A DNA stretch of 64,000 bases from Arthrobacter sp. zg-Y1110 (GTDB lineage: Bacteria; Actinomycetota; Actinomycetes; Actinomycetales; Micrococcaceae). The stretch lies in NCBI RefSeq assembly GCF_025244865.1, contig NZ_CP104272.1:3442100-3506099 (forward strand), written 5' to 3'. A model generated the notes under the pieces. The model did not search any database. It saw only the letters and a program-made list of their open reading frames with translations, and was not told where the DNA came from. The first letter of the stretch is position 1; each line of letters opens with the position of its first letter. The position numbers and the translations under genes are program-made. Below are positions 1-9,185 of the stretch, piece by piece.

Positions 1-123
1 GCCGGCGGCAACCGCGATCTGGTTCATGCTGGTCGCGGTGAACCCCTGCTCCTGAAACAACTGCATGGCGGTGTCAATGAACCGCTGCCGGGTTTCGCTC
101 CGTTGCTGCTCGCGCAGATTCAC
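1..123 (-). CDS. TetR-family transcriptional regulator (partial, N-terminal part only)
   Basis: The reverse strand reads into a TetR-type DNA-binding domain and runs off the left edge of the window, so only the first 41 residues are visible. The stretch LFQEQGFTATSMNQIAVAAG is a typical first helix plus helix-turn-helix start of TetR repressors. I chose the GTG at 123 because it gives the usual short N-terminal arm before the helix; in-frame sequence continues upstream to about 183, so a start further out is possible. The ligand-binding domain, and hence the effector, cannot be seen. It is transcribed in the same direction as the heptosyltransferase at 219-1373, which lies just upstream of it. 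Confidence 0.8.
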   Translation of the reverse strand, partial: MNLREQQRSETRQRFIDTAMQLFQEQGFTATSMNQIAVAAG

Positions 124-218
124 CGGCGGCCCACCGTACGGCAGGGGACGCCGTCGGGCTGCGGCCGCGAGGCCGGATACCAAATGTGCATACCCCGACC
201 TTAGCGGGCTTCCCGAGC

Positions 219-1373
219 CTACCCGAGCAGCTGGTCGACGTCGGCCCACACATCTGCGGTCCGGACTTCCGCCACAAACGAGTCATCGTGTTCGCACCGC
301 TCGGCAGTCCAGCCGACCTGGGTGACGTCAGCCTTGCAGACGGGACACTCCGACACCCAGGACATGTGCACCCGGTGCCGGGTGCGGCCCATCGCCCCGG
401 CGTTGACGACGTTGCCGAACCAGTAGATCCCCACCGTGGCGGCTCCGGCCGCCTGCGCCAGATGCCGGGGTCCGCTGTCATTGCCCACCATCACCGCACT
501 GGCCTGCAGCAGGGCCCCGAGCGTGCCGATGCCCAGTTCGCCGGCGAGCGAGCGGACGGGCGCGTCGGGTCCAGCCTCGGCGAGCGCAAGGTCCACGACG
601 TACTGCGCGAGGCCCCGGTCGGCGTCGTCGCCCACCACCACAACCTGGCAGCCCCGGGCGACGGCACGCACCGCCACCTCCGCGAAGCACGACGCCGGCC
701 ACCTGCGCCGCGGGTCCGTGGCCCCGGGGTGCAGGGTCACCAGGTTCCGGCCCGGCAATACCAAGGCCCGCGCCGCCGCTACCTCTTCGGGCAGGACGGG
801 CAGCTGCGCGTCCAGGCTGACGGGGGCTGCTCCGGCGAGCCCGGCCACTTCCAGCGCCCGGAATACCTCGTGCTGGTAGTAGATGTAGGGAATGCTCCGC
901 TCCAGGGCGGCGGCATCGGGGGTGCGGGTCCCCACCGTGTGCCGTGCCCCCAGGCGGAGCAGGAAGGGATTCGAATTCCGGCCGCCGCCGTGCACCTGTA
1001 CGGCCAGATCAAACCGCTCCCGCTGCATCCGGGCCAGGAATGCCTCAACGGCCTCCGGGTCCTCCGCTCCGGAGGCAATGCCGGGGGCGGCGGGCAGGAC
1101 CTCCACCCGCTGCACCGGCCCGGGCCGGTTCGTCAGGAGGGCGGCGTGCAGCGCAGTGCCAAGCAGCGTGATGGACGCGGACGGATATGCGGCGGCGAGA
1201 GCTTCGACCGCCGGCAGGGCGAACATCAGGTCTCCCAGCCCTCCGCCGCGCAGCACGGCGATTTTCTGCACCTCCGGAAAGGGTGCGGCCAGGGGGCCGA
1301 CGCCGCGGACAAGCCCCGGCCGGTCGCTCCGGGGGTACAGCGGCCCGCGCTGTTCCGTGGTCTTCTGCTTCAT
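219..1373 (-). CDS. glycosyltransferase family 9 (heptosyltransferase-like)
   Basis: A 384-residue cytoplasmic enzyme of the ADP-heptose:LPS heptosyltransferase family (GT9), expected to transfer a heptose or related sugar from a nucleotide donor to a glycan. Visible marks are the N-terminal Rossmann loop LRGGGLGDLM (residues 41-50), the second-domain TLHPGATDPRRRWP (213-226) and the family signature VGNDSGPRHLAQAAG (296-310). The C-terminus has a CPVC pair (343-346) and another Cys at 360. I start at the ATG at 1373 because AAAGGAAG lies six bases upstream; an in-frame GTG 54 bases further out has no such site. It is divergent from the aldehyde dehydrogenase/HldE operon, and HldE makes the activated heptose this family uses, so the two units probably serve one glycan. 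The acceptor is unknown. Confidence 0.85.
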   Translation of the reverse strand: MKQKTTEQRGPLYPRSDRPGLVRGVGPLAAPFPEVQKIAVLRGGGLGDLMFALPAVEALAAAYPSASITLLGTALHAALLTNRPGPVQRVEVLPAAPGIASGAEDPEAVEAFLARMQRERFDLAVQVHGGGRNSNPFLLRLGARHTVGTRTPDAAALERSIPYIYYQHEVFRALEVAGLAGAAPVSLDAQLPVLPEEVAAARALVLPGRNLVTLHPGATDPRRRWPASCFAEVAVRAVARGCQVVVVGDDADRGLAQYVVDLALAEAGPDAPVRSLAGELGIGTLGALLQASAVMVGNDSGPRHLAQAAGAATVGIYWFGNVVNAGAMGRTRHRVHMSWVSECPVCKADVTQVGWTAERCEHDDSFVAEVRTADVWADVDQLLG

Positions 1374-1565
1374 GGGGCTTCCTTTCGCCGAGGACCTGCG
1401 TGCCGCGCCGGTCTGCCCTGTGGGCACTCACCTTAGGTGCTGGCGACGCCGGACCCAAGGGAGGTGTTTACTCCATGTGAGCGGGGCCCGCACCTGCTTT
1501 CCGCGCCTGTCTGAACCCGCCGGAAACGGGGTATGGGAGCTATACAACGCGCGACAAGGAGCAGC

Positions 1566-3008
1566 ATGTCCACCACCATTCAGCCGCCGGTCCCCCGGTC
1601 CGCCTCCCCAATGCACCCCACCGGTTCCCCCGAGCCGCTCACCATTTGCGATCCACGGGACGGAACGCTGGTGGGTCGGGTGGAGCAGGACGGACGGGCC
1701 GGCATCCGAGCCGCCGTGGCGGCAGCCCGCGGCGCCCTCCCCGGGTGGGCAGGCACCGACCCCGCAGAGCGGGGGCGCCTCCTGCACGCCGCTGCCGCTG
1801 CCCTGGAGCTGCGGGCCGCCGAACTGGCCGAGTGGAACACCCGTGAGACCGGACGGCCCGCGGCCGAAGCCCTTGCCGGGGTGCAGGCCGGGGTGTCCAC
1901 GTTGGAGCAATACGCCGAACTTGGCCCTGTGCACCGGGGGCTCAGCCTCCGCGGTGCGGCACTCGCTGCGGACTACACGGTAGCCGGGCCGCGCGGCGTC
2001 GCCGTGGTGCTGACCCCGTGGAACGACCCGGTGGCCGTTGCCGCCGGGTTGATCGGCGCGGCGCTGGTCACCGGAAACACGGTGATTCACAAGCCCAGCG
2101 AGCGTTCTCCCCACACCGGGAAACTGCTCGGGGAGATCCTCGCCCCGGCGTTCCCCGCCGGTGTCCTGACAACGGTCACCGGCGGCCCGGACGTGGGTAC
2201 CCAACTGACCTTGGAAGCAGGGGTGGACGTCCTGGCACACGTGGGTTCCAGTGCGACGGGTGCGAGGATTGCCCGGACGGCTGCCCTGACGGGAGCCCAC
2301 GTCATCCTCGAGAACGGCGGCAATGATCCGCTGCTGGTTGATGCAGACGTGGATCCGCGATGGGCGGCCGGACAGGCAGCTGTCGGGGCATTCAGCAACA
2401 GCGGCCAGATCTGTACCGCGGTGGAGCGCATTTACGTTCACCGCAACATCGCGGATGCGTTCTGCGCCGAGCTGATGGCCGAAGCGCGGCGACGAAACCG
2501 AGGGCAGGCGATGGCGCCGCTGGTGGATACCCGGCTCCGCGATACCGTGCACCAGCAGGTAACCCAGGCGCTGGTCCGCGGCGCGACGGTTGCGGAGGGC
2601 GGCGCGTTACCGGAAGGACCCGGAGCCCACTACCCCGCTACCGTCCTGCTGAACTGTTCGGCGGGGATGGAGGTCTTCGACGCCGAAACGTTCGGCCCCG
2701 TGGCCGCCGTGCAGGTGGTGGACAGCTTCGACGAAGGGCTCGCCCTGGCCGCTGCGGGATCCTACGGGCTGGCCGCCACGGTCTTGACGGGCAGCATTGC
2801 CCACGCTCAGCAGGCAGTGGCTGCCCTGGACGTGGGCACCGTGAAGATCAACGCCGTGTTCGGCGGCGCCCCGGGCGGCTCGGCACAGCCCAGGCGTCGG
2901 AGCGGCCGCGGCTTTGGCTACGGCCCGGAACTGCTGGACGAGTTCTCCCTCGTAAAGGTGGTCCACGTCGGCTCTCCGGGCACCGCCTCACCGGGACTGC
3001 CGGAGTGA
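1566..3008 (+). CDS. aldehyde dehydrogenase family protein
   Basis: A 480-residue NAD(P)-dependent aldehyde dehydrogenase. The fold and active site are intact: PWN (151-153) and the HKPSE lysine (Lys176) of the cofactor site, the general base Glu249 in LENGG, and the nucleophile Cys283 in NSGQICTA. The ATG at 1566 is preferred over an in-frame ATG at 1533 because AAGGAGCAGC sits directly upstream. The stop codon overlaps the GTG start of the HldE gene by four bases, so the two are almost certainly translated together; pairing an aldehyde dehydrogenase with heptose activation is unusual. The physiological aldehyde cannot be read from the sequence. It could also act as a general semialdehyde dehydrogenase. 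Confidence 0.9.
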   Translation: MSTTIQPPVPRSASPMHPTGSPEPLTICDPRDGTLVGRVEQDGRAGIRAAVAAARGALPGWAGTDPAERGRLLHAAAAALELRAAELAEWNTRETGRPAAEALAGVQAGVSTLEQYAELGPVHRGLSLRGAALAADYTVAGPRGVAVVLTPWNDPVAVAAGLIGAALVTGNTVIHKPSERSPHTGKLLGEILAPAFPAGVLTTVTGGPDVGTQLTLEAGVDVLAHVGSSATGARIARTAALTGAHVILENGGNDPLLVDADVDPRWAAGQAAVGAFSNSGQICTAVERIYVHRNIADAFCAELMAEARRRNRGQAMAPLVDTRLRDTVHQQVTQALVRGATVAEGGALPEGPGAHYPATVLLNCSAGMEVFDAETFGPVAAVQVVDSFDEGLALAAAGSYGLAATVLTGSIAHAQQAVAALDVGTVKINAVFGGAPGGSAQPRRRSGRGFGYGPELLDEFSLVKVVHVGSPGTASPGLPE

Positions 3009-4576
3009 CGGACTTCCGGAACCCCGGGGAGGTCCGCAGCCTCGCTCCGGGGCTGCCGGCTCGTCTCGCGGCCGCCTCCCTGTGCATAGCGGTCATCGGC
3101 GATGTGATGCTGGACGGCTGGTGGTCCGGGGTCACCGAACGGTTCTGCCGCGAGGCTCCGGCTCCCGTGGTGGATGTGCAGCGGAAGAACTACGCACCCG
3201 GCGGTGCGGGAAACACGGCCATGAACCTGCAGGCGCTCGGAGCACGGGTCCGGCTCGGCGGACTGACCGGCAGCGACGCCGCCGGTGACCGGCTGCGCGG
3301 CATCCTGGCGGAGGCGGGCGTGGACCTGCGCGGCATGGTGCGGCACCCCGACGCGCAGACCGCCACGAAGGACCGGATTGTCGCCGCGGAGCAGGTACTG
3401 TTCCGGCTCGACGACGGCGGGCGGTTCCCGGCCGAGGCAGAAGACCTGCTGGCGGCCTCCGTCCCTGCACTGCTGGAGGGCGCCGATGCATTGGTGGTCT
3501 GCGACTACGGCACCGGGCTGCTGCACGGGGCCGTCCGCGACGCCCTGGTGGCACTGCGCGGCGGCCGCCTCACCGTCGTGGACGCCCACGACGCCGCGGG
3601 CTGGGCCGATCTGTCCCCCGACCTGGTCACGCCGAATGCCGCCGAAGCCGCGCAACTGCTGGGCGGGCCAAAATTGCTCGGGCCGGACCGGGCCGCAGCG
3701 GTTCGCACCGCTGCACCGGATCTGCTGGCCGCCGCCGGCGCGGCAGCGGCAGCCGTCACCCTGGACCGCGACGGCGCGGCCGTGATCGGCGCCGACGGCG
3801 GGTTCCACCGCACCTGGGCGCGGCCCGCTGCCGAAAAACAGGCGTCGGGAGCAGGCGACACGTTCGTTGCCTGCCTGACGCTCGCCCGGGCCGCAGGCCT
3901 GCCGCTGTCCACCGCCGCGGGCCTGGCGCAGAACGCCGCCGATATTGTGGTCCAGCGGCCCGGCACCTCGGTCTGCAGCACCGCCGATCTGGAAAAGCAT
4001 CTGGACAGCTTTGCCGACACGGCACTCAGCCAGGCCGAACTCCTGGCCCGGACCGCCGCCGAACGGGCTGCCGGGCGCAGGATTGTCCTGACCAACGGCT
4101 GTTTCGACGTCCTGCACCGCGGGCACACCCGGTACCTGAACCAGGCCAAACAACTCGGCGACATCCTGGTGGTCGCCCTGAACAGCGACTCGTCCGCCCG
4201 CCGGCTGAAAGGACCGGGCCGTCCCATCAATCCCGTCCATGACCGGGCCGGGATCATTGCCGCGCTCAGCTGCGTGGACTACGTGACCGTATTCGACACG
4301 GACACGCCGATTCCGCTCATCCGGGAGCTGCGGCCGGATATTTACGCGAAGGGCGGGGACTATTCCGCCCAGATGCTGGCTGAAACCCCGGTGGTGGAGG
4401 AATGCGGCGGCCGGGTGCTGATCCTGGACTACGTCTCCGACCACTCCACCACTGCCCTGGTGTCCCGGATCCGGTCCGGCGGCACCGGCGGCACCGGGGA
4501 GACTGAGGGAAACCCCGCGGGCGGCGGAGGCTCAGAAGCAGCCGCAGGCGGGAACGGCCCCGGGGACCCGCCGTGA
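3005..4576 (+). CDS. hldE: bifunctional heptose-7-phosphate kinase / heptose-1-phosphate adenylyltransferase
   Basis: A 523-residue two-domain enzyme of ADP-L-glycero-D-manno-heptose synthesis. Residues 20-335 are a PfkB-type sugar kinase with GGAGNTAMNLQALGA (66-80) and the catalytic SGAGDTF (281-287). Residues 355-490 are a cytidylyltransferase-like domain with NGCFDVLHRGH (364-374), which binds and adenylates heptose-1-phosphate. The tail after 490 is a short Gly-rich linker of no known role. The GTG start at 3005 overlaps the preceding stop as GTGA, and the stop overlaps the next start in the same way, giving a tightly coupled three-gene operon. GmhA, GmhB and HldD partners are not in the window; they may lie left of base 1. 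ADP-heptose pathways are classic for Gram-negatives, so the product here is probably a cell-surface glycan or a secondary metabolite sugar. Confidence 0.9.
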   Translation: MTDFRNPGEVRSLAPGLPARLAAASLCIAVIGDVMLDGWWSGVTERFCREAPAPVVDVQRKNYAPGGAGNTAMNLQALGARVRLGGLTGSDAAGDRLRGILAEAGVDLRGMVRHPDAQTATKDRIVAAEQVLFRLDDGGRFPAEAEDLLAASVPALLEGADALVVCDYGTGLLHGAVRDALVALRGGRLTVVDAHDAAGWADLSPDLVTPNAAEAAQLLGGPKLLGPDRAAAVRTAAPDLLAAAGAAAAAVTLDRDGAAVIGADGGFHRTWARPAAEKQASGAGDTFVACLTLARAAGLPLSTAAGLAQNAADIVVQRPGTSVCSTADLEKHLDSFADTALSQAELLARTAAERAAGRRIVLTNGCFDVLHRGHTRYLNQAKQLGDILVVALNSDSSARRLKGPGRPINPVHDRAGIIAALSCVDYVTVFDTDTPIPLIRELRPDIYAKGGDYSAQMLAETPVVEECGGRVLILDYVSDHSTTALVSRIRSGGTGGTGETEGNPAGGGGSEAAAGGNGPGDPP

Positions 4577-5469
4577 CGCGCCGCTGGTCCGGGGACTGGG
4601 CCCGGCCACCCGATTCGGGCAGTGCGGCAGAGGTGGACGTGCTGATTCCGACCCGCAACCGGCCGGCCGAACTCGCGGTCACCCTCGCCGGGCTGGCCGC
4701 GCAGGACGGGCCGGACTTCGCCGTCGTCATCAGCGACCAAAGTACCGATGTTCCGTCCTGGAACCATCCCGCCGCCGAAGCGATGGTCCGGGTCCTGCAG
4801 GCGCAGGGCCGTCCCGTCCGGCTACTGAGGCACCTGCCGGCCCGGGGGCTGGCCGAACAGCGGCACTTCCTGCTCGGGCAGGCCGGCGCTCCGCTGGTCC
4901 TGTTCCTGGACGACGACGTCTGGCTGGAACCGGACATGCTGGCCCGGCTCACGGCGGCCCTGGCGGCGTCCGGCGGCGGGTTTGTGGGGGCTGCCGTGCA
5001 AGGGCTGTCCTATCTCGCCGACCGGCGGCCCGAGGAACAGCAGCCGTTCGAGGTCTGGGAGAACGGACAGGTGCAGCCGGAACGGATCCGACGCAACCAG
5101 CCGGGTTTCTCGCGTTGGACCCTGCACAATGCAGCGAATCTGGCGCATGTGGCTTCCGGCCTCGGAATCCCGCCGGGGCAATGGCGCCTGTACCGGATCG
5201 CCTGGGTGGGGGCCTGCGTCCTCTATGACCGGCAGGCCCTGCTTGCGTGCGGCGGCTTCGGGTTCTGGGATCAGCTGCCGCCCGGGCATGCCGGGGAGGA
5301 CGTGGCAGCCCAGTGGCGGGTGATGGAGAGGTTCGGCGGCGCCGGAATGATTCCCTCCGGTGCTGTGCACCTGGAGTCGCCAACCACGGTTACCGACCGG
5401 TCCGCTGACGCTGCCGAGCTCATCCTGGGCACCGGCGGGTGCGACCCGTCCAGCGGACGGGAGATCTAG
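4573..5469 (+). CDS. glycosyltransferase family 2
   Basis: A 298-residue GT-A fold glycosyltransferase. The nucleotide-sugar half is clear: VDVLIPTRNRPAEL at 21-34 and the metal-binding acidic motif FLDDDVWLEP at 111-120. A later WVGACVLYDRQAL segment followed by GEDVAAQWR resembles the acceptor and catalytic-base region of GT2 enzymes. No membrane segment or signal peptide is present, so it should act on the cytoplasmic face. The GTG start at 4573 overlaps the HldE stop by four bases. Its place after hldE suggests it extends the same heptose-containing glycan. The sugar donor and acceptor are not deducible. Confidence 0.85.
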   Translation: MTRRWSGDWARPPDSGSAAEVDVLIPTRNRPAELAVTLAGLAAQDGPDFAVVISDQSTDVPSWNHPAAEAMVRVLQAQGRPVRLLRHLPARGLAEQRHFLLGQAGAPLVLFLDDDVWLEPDMLARLTAALAASGGGFVGAAVQGLSYLADRRPEEQQPFEVWENGQVQPERIRRNQPGFSRWTLHNAANLAHVASGLGIPPGQWRLYRIAWVGACVLYDRQALLACGGFGFWDQLPPGHAGEDVAAQWRVMERFGGAGMIPSGAVHLESPTTVTDRSADAAELILGTGGCDPSSGREI

Positions 5470-5473
5470 CTGC

Positions 5474-5836
5474 TCAGGCGGTGGGATCCGTGGGCCGGGG
5501 CGAATCGTCCTGATCCGTTGCGGACGGGGTCGGCTTGCCCACGTTTCCCGCACCGCCCGGAATCTTTGCCGAACTGCGGTGGACACCCGAGCCCTGGCTG
5601 AGGTGCTCGGGGTTCGGCTTCTCCGTCATCAGCAGCAGCGAAGAGACCAGCAGCGACGCGATAAACGCAATGCCGACGGCAATGAGCCCGAGGTCGAACC
5701 TCAGTTCCTGCTCCGCTCCCCCGGTGGCGAAGATCATGGTGGCAATGCCGGCAATCAACGCCAGCACGGCAGAGAAAATCAGCGGTGCCTTAACGGAGTT
5801 CCGCCTCTGCGGTCCACCGGTTGAGCTGTTCGCCAC
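5474..5836 (-). CDS. small two-span membrane protein, unknown function
   Basis: A 120-residue protein I do not recognise. Two hydrophobic helices are visible (about 17-38 and 50-70) separated by a short acidic loop, followed by a polar, Pro/Ser/Thr-rich tail of about 50 residues. The topology suggests both ends on the same side of the membrane, with the tail probably cytoplasmic or wall-exposed. It converges on the GT2 gene with only four bases between the stops. The same direction of transcription is used by the next gene upstream, another small membrane protein, so the two may form one unit. Confidence 0.65.
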   Translation of the reverse strand: MANSSTGGPQRRNSVKAPLIFSAVLALIAGIATMIFATGGAEQELRFDLGLIAVGIAFIASLLVSSLLLMTEKPNPEHLSQGSGVHRSSAKIPGGAGNVGKPTPSATDQDDSPRPTDPTA

Positions 5837-5912
5837 TATGATTGCCTCCTGCTGCGTTGGGGTGGCGCGGATCGATGCGTAAATGCACCGCGCGCGTTAC
5901 CTAGTTTACGGC

Positions 5913-6467
5913 CTATGCCCGCTCGTCCACGGCTGCACGGGAATCATGCCGGACGCCCAGGGCGGAAATGGCCACGATCACCGCAATGATGATCGCCGCG
6001 CCACCGGTCACGCCAAGCAAGGCGCGGACACCCAGGCTGTAGACGAGCGGCACCAGGATGCCGGCCGCCAGGGCGGCGGCACCGGTGATCAGCCAGTCAC
6101 GGGCCGGCAGGAAGTCGCCGCGGTTCCGGACCCAGAGGATGAGTTCGAGGACTCCCCCGAGGATGAGGGCGGCGGCAGCCGCTGCCCGGAAGGCTTCGGC
6201 CGAGGCGAAGACCAGCGTGGCTGCACCGGCCAGAACGTAGGCGGCGGCTTCAACCAGCAGGAAAGCCCGAACGTTGCCGTGTCCGCGTGCCGCGGCGAGC
6301 ATGGGCCAGAGTGCGACGCCGGTGAGCAGCAGGTAGGTGCCGCCGGCAACCACCAGGACGGGCTCGGTGGGGTCCTGCCAGAACACGGTCAGCACGCCGT
6401 AGACTGCCGCGACCATTGAACGGACCAGCATGGGTCCCCAAGGTGCTCCGGGATTGGATCCGCCCAC
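5913..6467 (-). CDS. multi-span membrane protein (HdeD/DUF308-like)
   Basis: A 184-residue very hydrophobic protein with about six predicted membrane helices and short loops, ending in a small charged tail. The pattern of paired helices with repeated AA/GV-rich segments resembles the HdeD/DUF308 group of small membrane proteins, whose role is mostly unknown outside acid resistance in enterics; this is a weak resemblance. The GTG at 6467 is used because GAGG lies seven bases upstream. It sits between the small two-span protein gene and the MATE transporter, all on the minus strand. Confidence 0.6.
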   Translation of the reverse strand: MGGSNPGAPWGPMLVRSMVAAVYGVLTVFWQDPTEPVLVVAGGTYLLLTGVALWPMLAAARGHGNVRAFLLVEAAAYVLAGAATLVFASAEAFRAAAAAALILGGVLELILWVRNRGDFLPARDWLITGAAALAAGILVPLVYSLGVRALLGVTGGAAIIIAVIVAISALGVRHDSRAAVDERA

Positions 6468-6526
6468 TGCAGAGCCTCCGCTTTCACTTTTGCATCATTT
6501 CGGTGGCCGGTTGGCCACCGTCAAGC

Positions 6527-7885
6527 TTAGTCGCTCCCCGCTCCGGACCGGGCACCGGTCACCATCCAGGCGTCCCGCCGGGTCCGCCAGGACAGGGTGA
6601 TTCCGCGTGCGCTCATGTAGCCAAGGGCGAACGCCGCCCACAGCCAGGCGATCCCCCCGGCGCCGGACAGGCCCGCAGTGTGCACCCAGATCAGCAGCGG
6701 CAGATAGGCGGCCAGGTTCAGCACGCCGGTAAGGGCCAGGTATTTGGCGTCCCCCGCGCCGATCAGCACTCCGTCCAGCACAAACACCAGCCCGCAGATC
6801 GGCTGGGAGACCGCGAGGACCCAGAGCCCGGCGGTCATGGCCTGCTGCACACCGGCGTCGCTGGTGAAGAGCACCCCTGCCACCGGCGCCACCAGCGCCA
6901 GCAGCGCCCCGGTAATGACGCCGAACCCCACACCCCAAACGATCATCCGCCGGGTCAGCGCGCGGGCCGTCACGGTATCTCCGGCGCCCAGTTCCTTGCC
7001 GATCATTGCCTGTGCCGCGATGGCCAGGGCGTCCAGCGCGAACGCCAGGAAGGTAAACACGGTCATGACCAGCTGGTGGGCCGCGAGGGATTCCGGTCCC
7101 TGCGCGGTGGCGACCAGGACTGTCGCGAGCACCGCGGCACGCAGGCTCAGCGTCCGCAGCATCAGCCACGACCCCACGTGCGCCGTCGCCCTGATTCCCG
7201 ACACCGCGGGCCGCAGGGAAACCCCCTGGGAGCGTGCCATCCGCGCCACCGCGATCAGGTAGAACACCGCCATGCCCCACTGCGCGATGCTGGTGCCCAG
7301 GGCCGATCCCGCCACGGACAGGGAGAACCCGTAGACCAGCAGGTAATTCAGCCCGATGTTCACGGCGAAGCCGGCCGTGGCCACCACCAGCGGGGTGCGG
7401 GTGTCCTGCAGCCCGCGCAGCACGCCCGTGGCGGCCAGGACCACCAGCATCGCGGTCAGGCCGGGCATGGAAAAGCGCAGGTAGTCCACGGCGTAGCGGT
7501 GCACGTCACCGGTGGCGCCCATGGCACTGCACAACTGTGGAGCGAAGAGGTACCCCGCGGTCGAAAGCACGGCGCCCAGCAGGACGGCCAGGGCAATGCC
7601 GTCCCTTCCTGCGGCGAGCGCCTCAGGCTGCCGGTTGCCGCCGAGGTAGCGCGCCACCGTGCCGGTAGTGGAATAGGCCAGGAAGACCATCAGCCCGACG
7701 GCGGTCTGCAGCACCGTCGACGCGAGGCCGACACCGGCCAGCTGGGCCACGCCGAGGTGGCCGACAATAGCGGAATCCGCCAGCAGGAACAGGGGTTCGG
7801 CAATCAGAGCGCCCAGCGCCGGGAGGGCCAGGGCCAGGATCCGGCGGCTGAGCCGCCGGGAGGAAAGGTCGGCTTCGGTCTTCAC
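6527..7885 (-). CDS. MATE family efflux transporter (DinF-like)
   Basis: A 452-residue polytopic membrane protein with about twelve hydrophobic helices in two similar halves, typical of multidrug and toxin extrusion carriers (usual length 440-460). The N-terminal segment ALPALGALIAEPLFLLADSA is characteristic of the DinF branch, which exports organic cations or toxic compounds using an ion gradient. The open frame extends far upstream but inside the next gene; I place the start at the GTG at 7885, which gives the normal family length, although its ribosome-binding site is not well spaced. It follows the MFS gene by ten bases, so it is probably the last gene of a three-gene operon with the HD-domain gene. 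Confidence 0.85.
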   Translation of the reverse strand: MKTEADLSSRRLSRRILALALPALGALIAEPLFLLADSAIVGHLGVAQLAGVGLASTVLQTAVGLMVFLAYSTTGTVARYLGGNRQPEALAAGRDGIALAVLLGAVLSTAGYLFAPQLCSAMGATGDVHRYAVDYLRFSMPGLTAMLVVLAATGVLRGLQDTRTPLVVATAGFAVNIGLNYLLVYGFSLSVAGSALGTSIAQWGMAVFYLIAVARMARSQGVSLRPAVSGIRATAHVGSWLMLRTLSLRAAVLATVLVATAQGPESLAAHQLVMTVFTFLAFALDALAIAAQAMIGKELGAGDTVTARALTRRMIVWGVGFGVITGALLALVAPVAGVLFTSDAGVQQAMTAGLWVLAVSQPICGLVFVLDGVLIGAGDAKYLALTGVLNLAAYLPLLIWVHTAGLSGAGGIAWLWAAFALGYMSARGITLSWRTRRDAWMVTGARSGAGSD

Positions 7886-7895
7886 ACCTTCCAGC

Positions 7896-9185
7896 CTACG
7901 TTTTACGTCCGTTGTCCGGTGCCGCTGCCGCGGGGTCCGCCGTCCCGGCGCCGTCGTCGTTGCTGCGCAGGACCAGGACGGCCGCCAGTGCCGCCGCCAG
8001 CAGCAGCACACCGACAAAAAGCACCAGGAACTTCCAGCCGCCCTGCTGGAAGTAATAGCCGCCCACCCAGCCCAGCAGGCTGGACCCGGTGTAGTAGAAG
8101 AGGTTGTAGAGCGAGGAGGCCTGTGCCCGCCCTTCCCGGGCGAGTAGCGGAGTCCAGCCGGAGGCAATGGAATGCGCGGCGAAGAAACCGGCGGTGAAGA
8201 CCAGCAGTCCGGCCACGATGGCCGGAAGGTTCTCGGCCAGCGTCAGGGCAAGACCCACCGCCATGGCACCGAGGGACAGCAGCAGCACCGGCTTCCGCCC
8301 GCCGCGAAGCCGGGCCGCCAGGGTGCCCGCGGCCCGGGAGGACCAGGTGCCGGCGAGATAGGCGAGGAACAGGGAGCTGGCCAGGCTCTGGGGCAGCCCG
8401 AAGGGCGGCTCGCCCAGCCGGAAACCCAGATAGTTGTAGACCGCCACGAACCCGCCCATCAGCAGGAAGCCCTGTGAATACAGGACCAGCAGCCGCGGGC
8501 TGCGAAGGTTCGCCGCCAACCGCGCAGCCAGGCCGTGTCCGGAGGCGGCACGGCGGACGGGCACAAAACCGTGCTGGCGGGGTGCTGTGAGCATAAAAAC
8601 TACTGCGGCTCCGGCTGCCAGGAGGCTCACCGCGGCTACACCCACCCGCCAGTTCACCAGTTCCGCCAGGGGTGCGGCCAGGATCCGACCCGCGAGACCG
8701 CCGATGGTGGTGCCCGAAACGTAGGTCCCGGCCGCCACTGCGGCATGCAGCCTGCTCACTTCCTCGCTGAGGTAGGCCAGCGCCACCGCCGGAATCCCGC
8801 CCAGGGCCGCCCCCTCGAGGAAGCGGAGTCCCAGCAGCATCGGCAGATTGGGGCTCAGCGGAACGGCCAGGCCCAGCACCACTGCGGCCAGGATCGCCAG
8901 GCGCATGGCCGGCAGCCGGCCGAATCGGTCCGCGGCGGCGGACCAGGGAATCACTGTGACGGCGAGTCCGAGGGTGGCTGCGGAAACCGTCAACGCCGCC
9001 GACGAGGCGGAGATACCCAGATCGGCAGCGAGTTCGGGCAGGACTCCCTGCAGGGAGTACAGCTGGGCGAAGGTCGCCACACCGGCCGCGGCCAGTCCCA
9101 CCAGGACGCCGCGGTAGCCGGGGCTGCCGCGCCGGTGCCCGGTGAACTGGCCGCGGAAGCCGGGCGCGTCATCGCGTCTCGTCAT
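7896..9185 (-). CDS. major facilitator superfamily transporter
   Basis: A 429-residue MFS carrier with about twelve membrane helices and the loop SAAADRFGRLPAMRL between helices 2 and 3, a form of the MFS signature (DRxGRR type). It resembles the inner-membrane drug/aromatic-compound exporters of the YnfM/AraJ type (short hydrophilic N-terminus, 420-430 residues). The ATG at 9185 overlaps the stop of the HD-domain gene as ATGA, so translation is coupled. The substrate is unknown. Having a MATE and an MFS exporter side by side suggests a detoxification or export unit. Confidence 0.85.
   Translation of the reverse strand: MTRRDDAPGFRGQFTGHRRGSPGYRGVLVGLAAAGVATFAQLYSLQGVLPELAADLGISASSAALTVSAATLGLAVTVIPWSAAADRFGRLPAMRLAILAAVVLGLAVPLSPNLPMLLGLRFLEGAALGGIPAVALAYLSEEVSRLHAAVAAGTYVSGTTIGGLAGRILAAPLAELVNWRVGVAAVSLLAAGAAVVFMLTAPRQHGFVPVRRAASGHGLAARLAANLRSPRLLVLYSQGFLLMGGFVAVYNYLGFRLGEPPFGLPQSLASSLFLAYLAGTWSSRAAGTLAARLRGGRKPVLLLSLGAMAVGLALTLAENLPAIVAGLLVFTAGFFAAHSIASGWTPLLAREGRAQASSLYNLFYYTGSSLLGWVGGYYFQQGGWKFLVLFVGVLLLAAALAAVLVLRSNDDGAGTADPAAAAPDNGRKT

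Noticed and set aside
186..1436. A 416-residue open frame on plus, opposite the GT9 gene
   Set aside because: Long antisense frames are common in high-GC DNA. It has Pro/Gly/His-rich content without domain features and no ribosome-binding site, while the minus frame has a clear GT9 signature.
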